Translations under genes and position numbers: made by a program
Origin: Sphingobium sp. Cam5-1
GTDB taxonomy: Bacteria; Pseudomonadota; Alphaproteobacteria; Sphingomonadales; Sphingomonadaceae
Assembly: GCF_015693305.1 (NCBI RefSeq)
Contig: NZ_CP065140.1
Coordinates: forward strand, 286,817-350,816
Length of the DNA stretch: 64,000 bases
Reading direction: 5' to 3'
Shown here: positions 63,821-64,000 of the stretch, piece by piece
How the letters are laid out: the number at the start of each line of letters is the position of its first letter
Numbering within the stretch: position 1 is the stretch's first letter
The notes under the pieces: model-generated
The model's database searches: none
What the model saw: only the letters and a program-made list of their open reading frames with translations
Told to the model about the DNA's origin: nothing

Positions 63821-64000
63821 GCCCTCCTTGGCGTTTGCGTGCATCGCCTTGAAGCACATCATAATATTTGTAGTCATCCTGCAAAAACATTCATTTGCGT
63901 CATGAACCTGGCTTGCCCAAACCGGACATCAGGCCGTCATGGTGAAAGACCGCTTCGAATGCTGTTCCGACAGGAGAGGATGTCCAGGAGAGGGCAGCGG

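Noticed and set aside
63980..64000. Start of a new gene at the right edge (ATG 63980)
   Set aside because: Only seven codons are visible and the ribosome-like AGGAGAGG directly abuts the ATG, so the start is unsupported.

Overview
The window looks like an alphaproteobacterium of the Sphingomonadaceae (Sphingobium, Sphingomonas, Novosphingobium or Sphingopyxis type). The grounds are high GC, the style of the encoded proteins, ATP-dependent PEP carboxykinase, ECF41 sigma factors and an F-type transfer locus of the kind found on sphingomonad plasmids and integrative elements. No rRNA, tRNA, CRISPR array or intact insertion sequence was recognised. Whether the DNA is a megaplasmid or a chromosome carrying an integrated element cannot be decided from the sequence.

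Region 1 (1-17,051) is an F-type type IV secretion operon, nearly all genes overlapping or touching: DsbC-like (cut by the left edge), TraV, TraC, small membrane protein, TrbI, TraF-type S26 peptidase, TraW, small membrane protein, TraU, unknown, TrbC, a TraN with about 18 Cys-repeat units, unknown, TraF, TraH, TraG. The pilin, TraL/E/K/B, coupling protein and relaxase are not in view. A small convergent membrane-protein gene closes the block.

Region 2 (17.6-31.2 kb) starts with a frameshifted BCCT transporter and then holds a defence island. It contains a Hachiman system (HamA nuclease and HamB helicase). Upstream of it on the same strand is a three-gene operon that I cannot match to any named system: a HEPN protein, a PD-(D/E)XK-like protein and a large Mrr-like nuclease fused to a long helical region. 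Two divergent genes follow, one unknown and one AlbA_2/Schlafen-like.

Region 3 (31.7-37.4 kb) is a metal or thiol stress cluster. It has a MerR regulator and a divergent promoter with a 19-bp spacer, a glutaredoxin-MauE fusion, small Cys/His-rich exported proteins, a frameshifted Met/His-rich outer-membrane protein and a DUF305 protein. It abuts a truncated gene, a membrane protein and an ECF41 sigma factor.

Region 4 (37.6-49.3 kb) is a patchwork: alpha/beta hydrolase with divergent LysR, an OmpA-like lipoprotein pair, remnants of CusF and a thioesterase, an AIM24-like protein, a DUF4142 lipoprotein, a second ECF41 sigma factor with its carboxymuconolactone-decarboxylase partner and a textbook ECF41 promoter, DUF2200, and an Fsr-like exporter with divergent AraC regulator.

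Region 5 (49.4-64 kb) looks like core or niche-adaptive metabolism. It carries two SulP anion transporters, a DUF389 membrane protein, DUF983, pckA, a HTH regulator, a PhnA-like protein and a Na+/H+ antiporter. It ends in a nitric-oxide detoxification locus: NsrR-like regulator, truncated haemoglobin, DUF1971 and flavohaemoglobin Hmp.

Four genes (BCCT, HEPN, outer-membrane protein, thioesterase) each carry one apparent single-base frameshift. Either decay or sequencing error would explain this, and read-level checking would separate the two.
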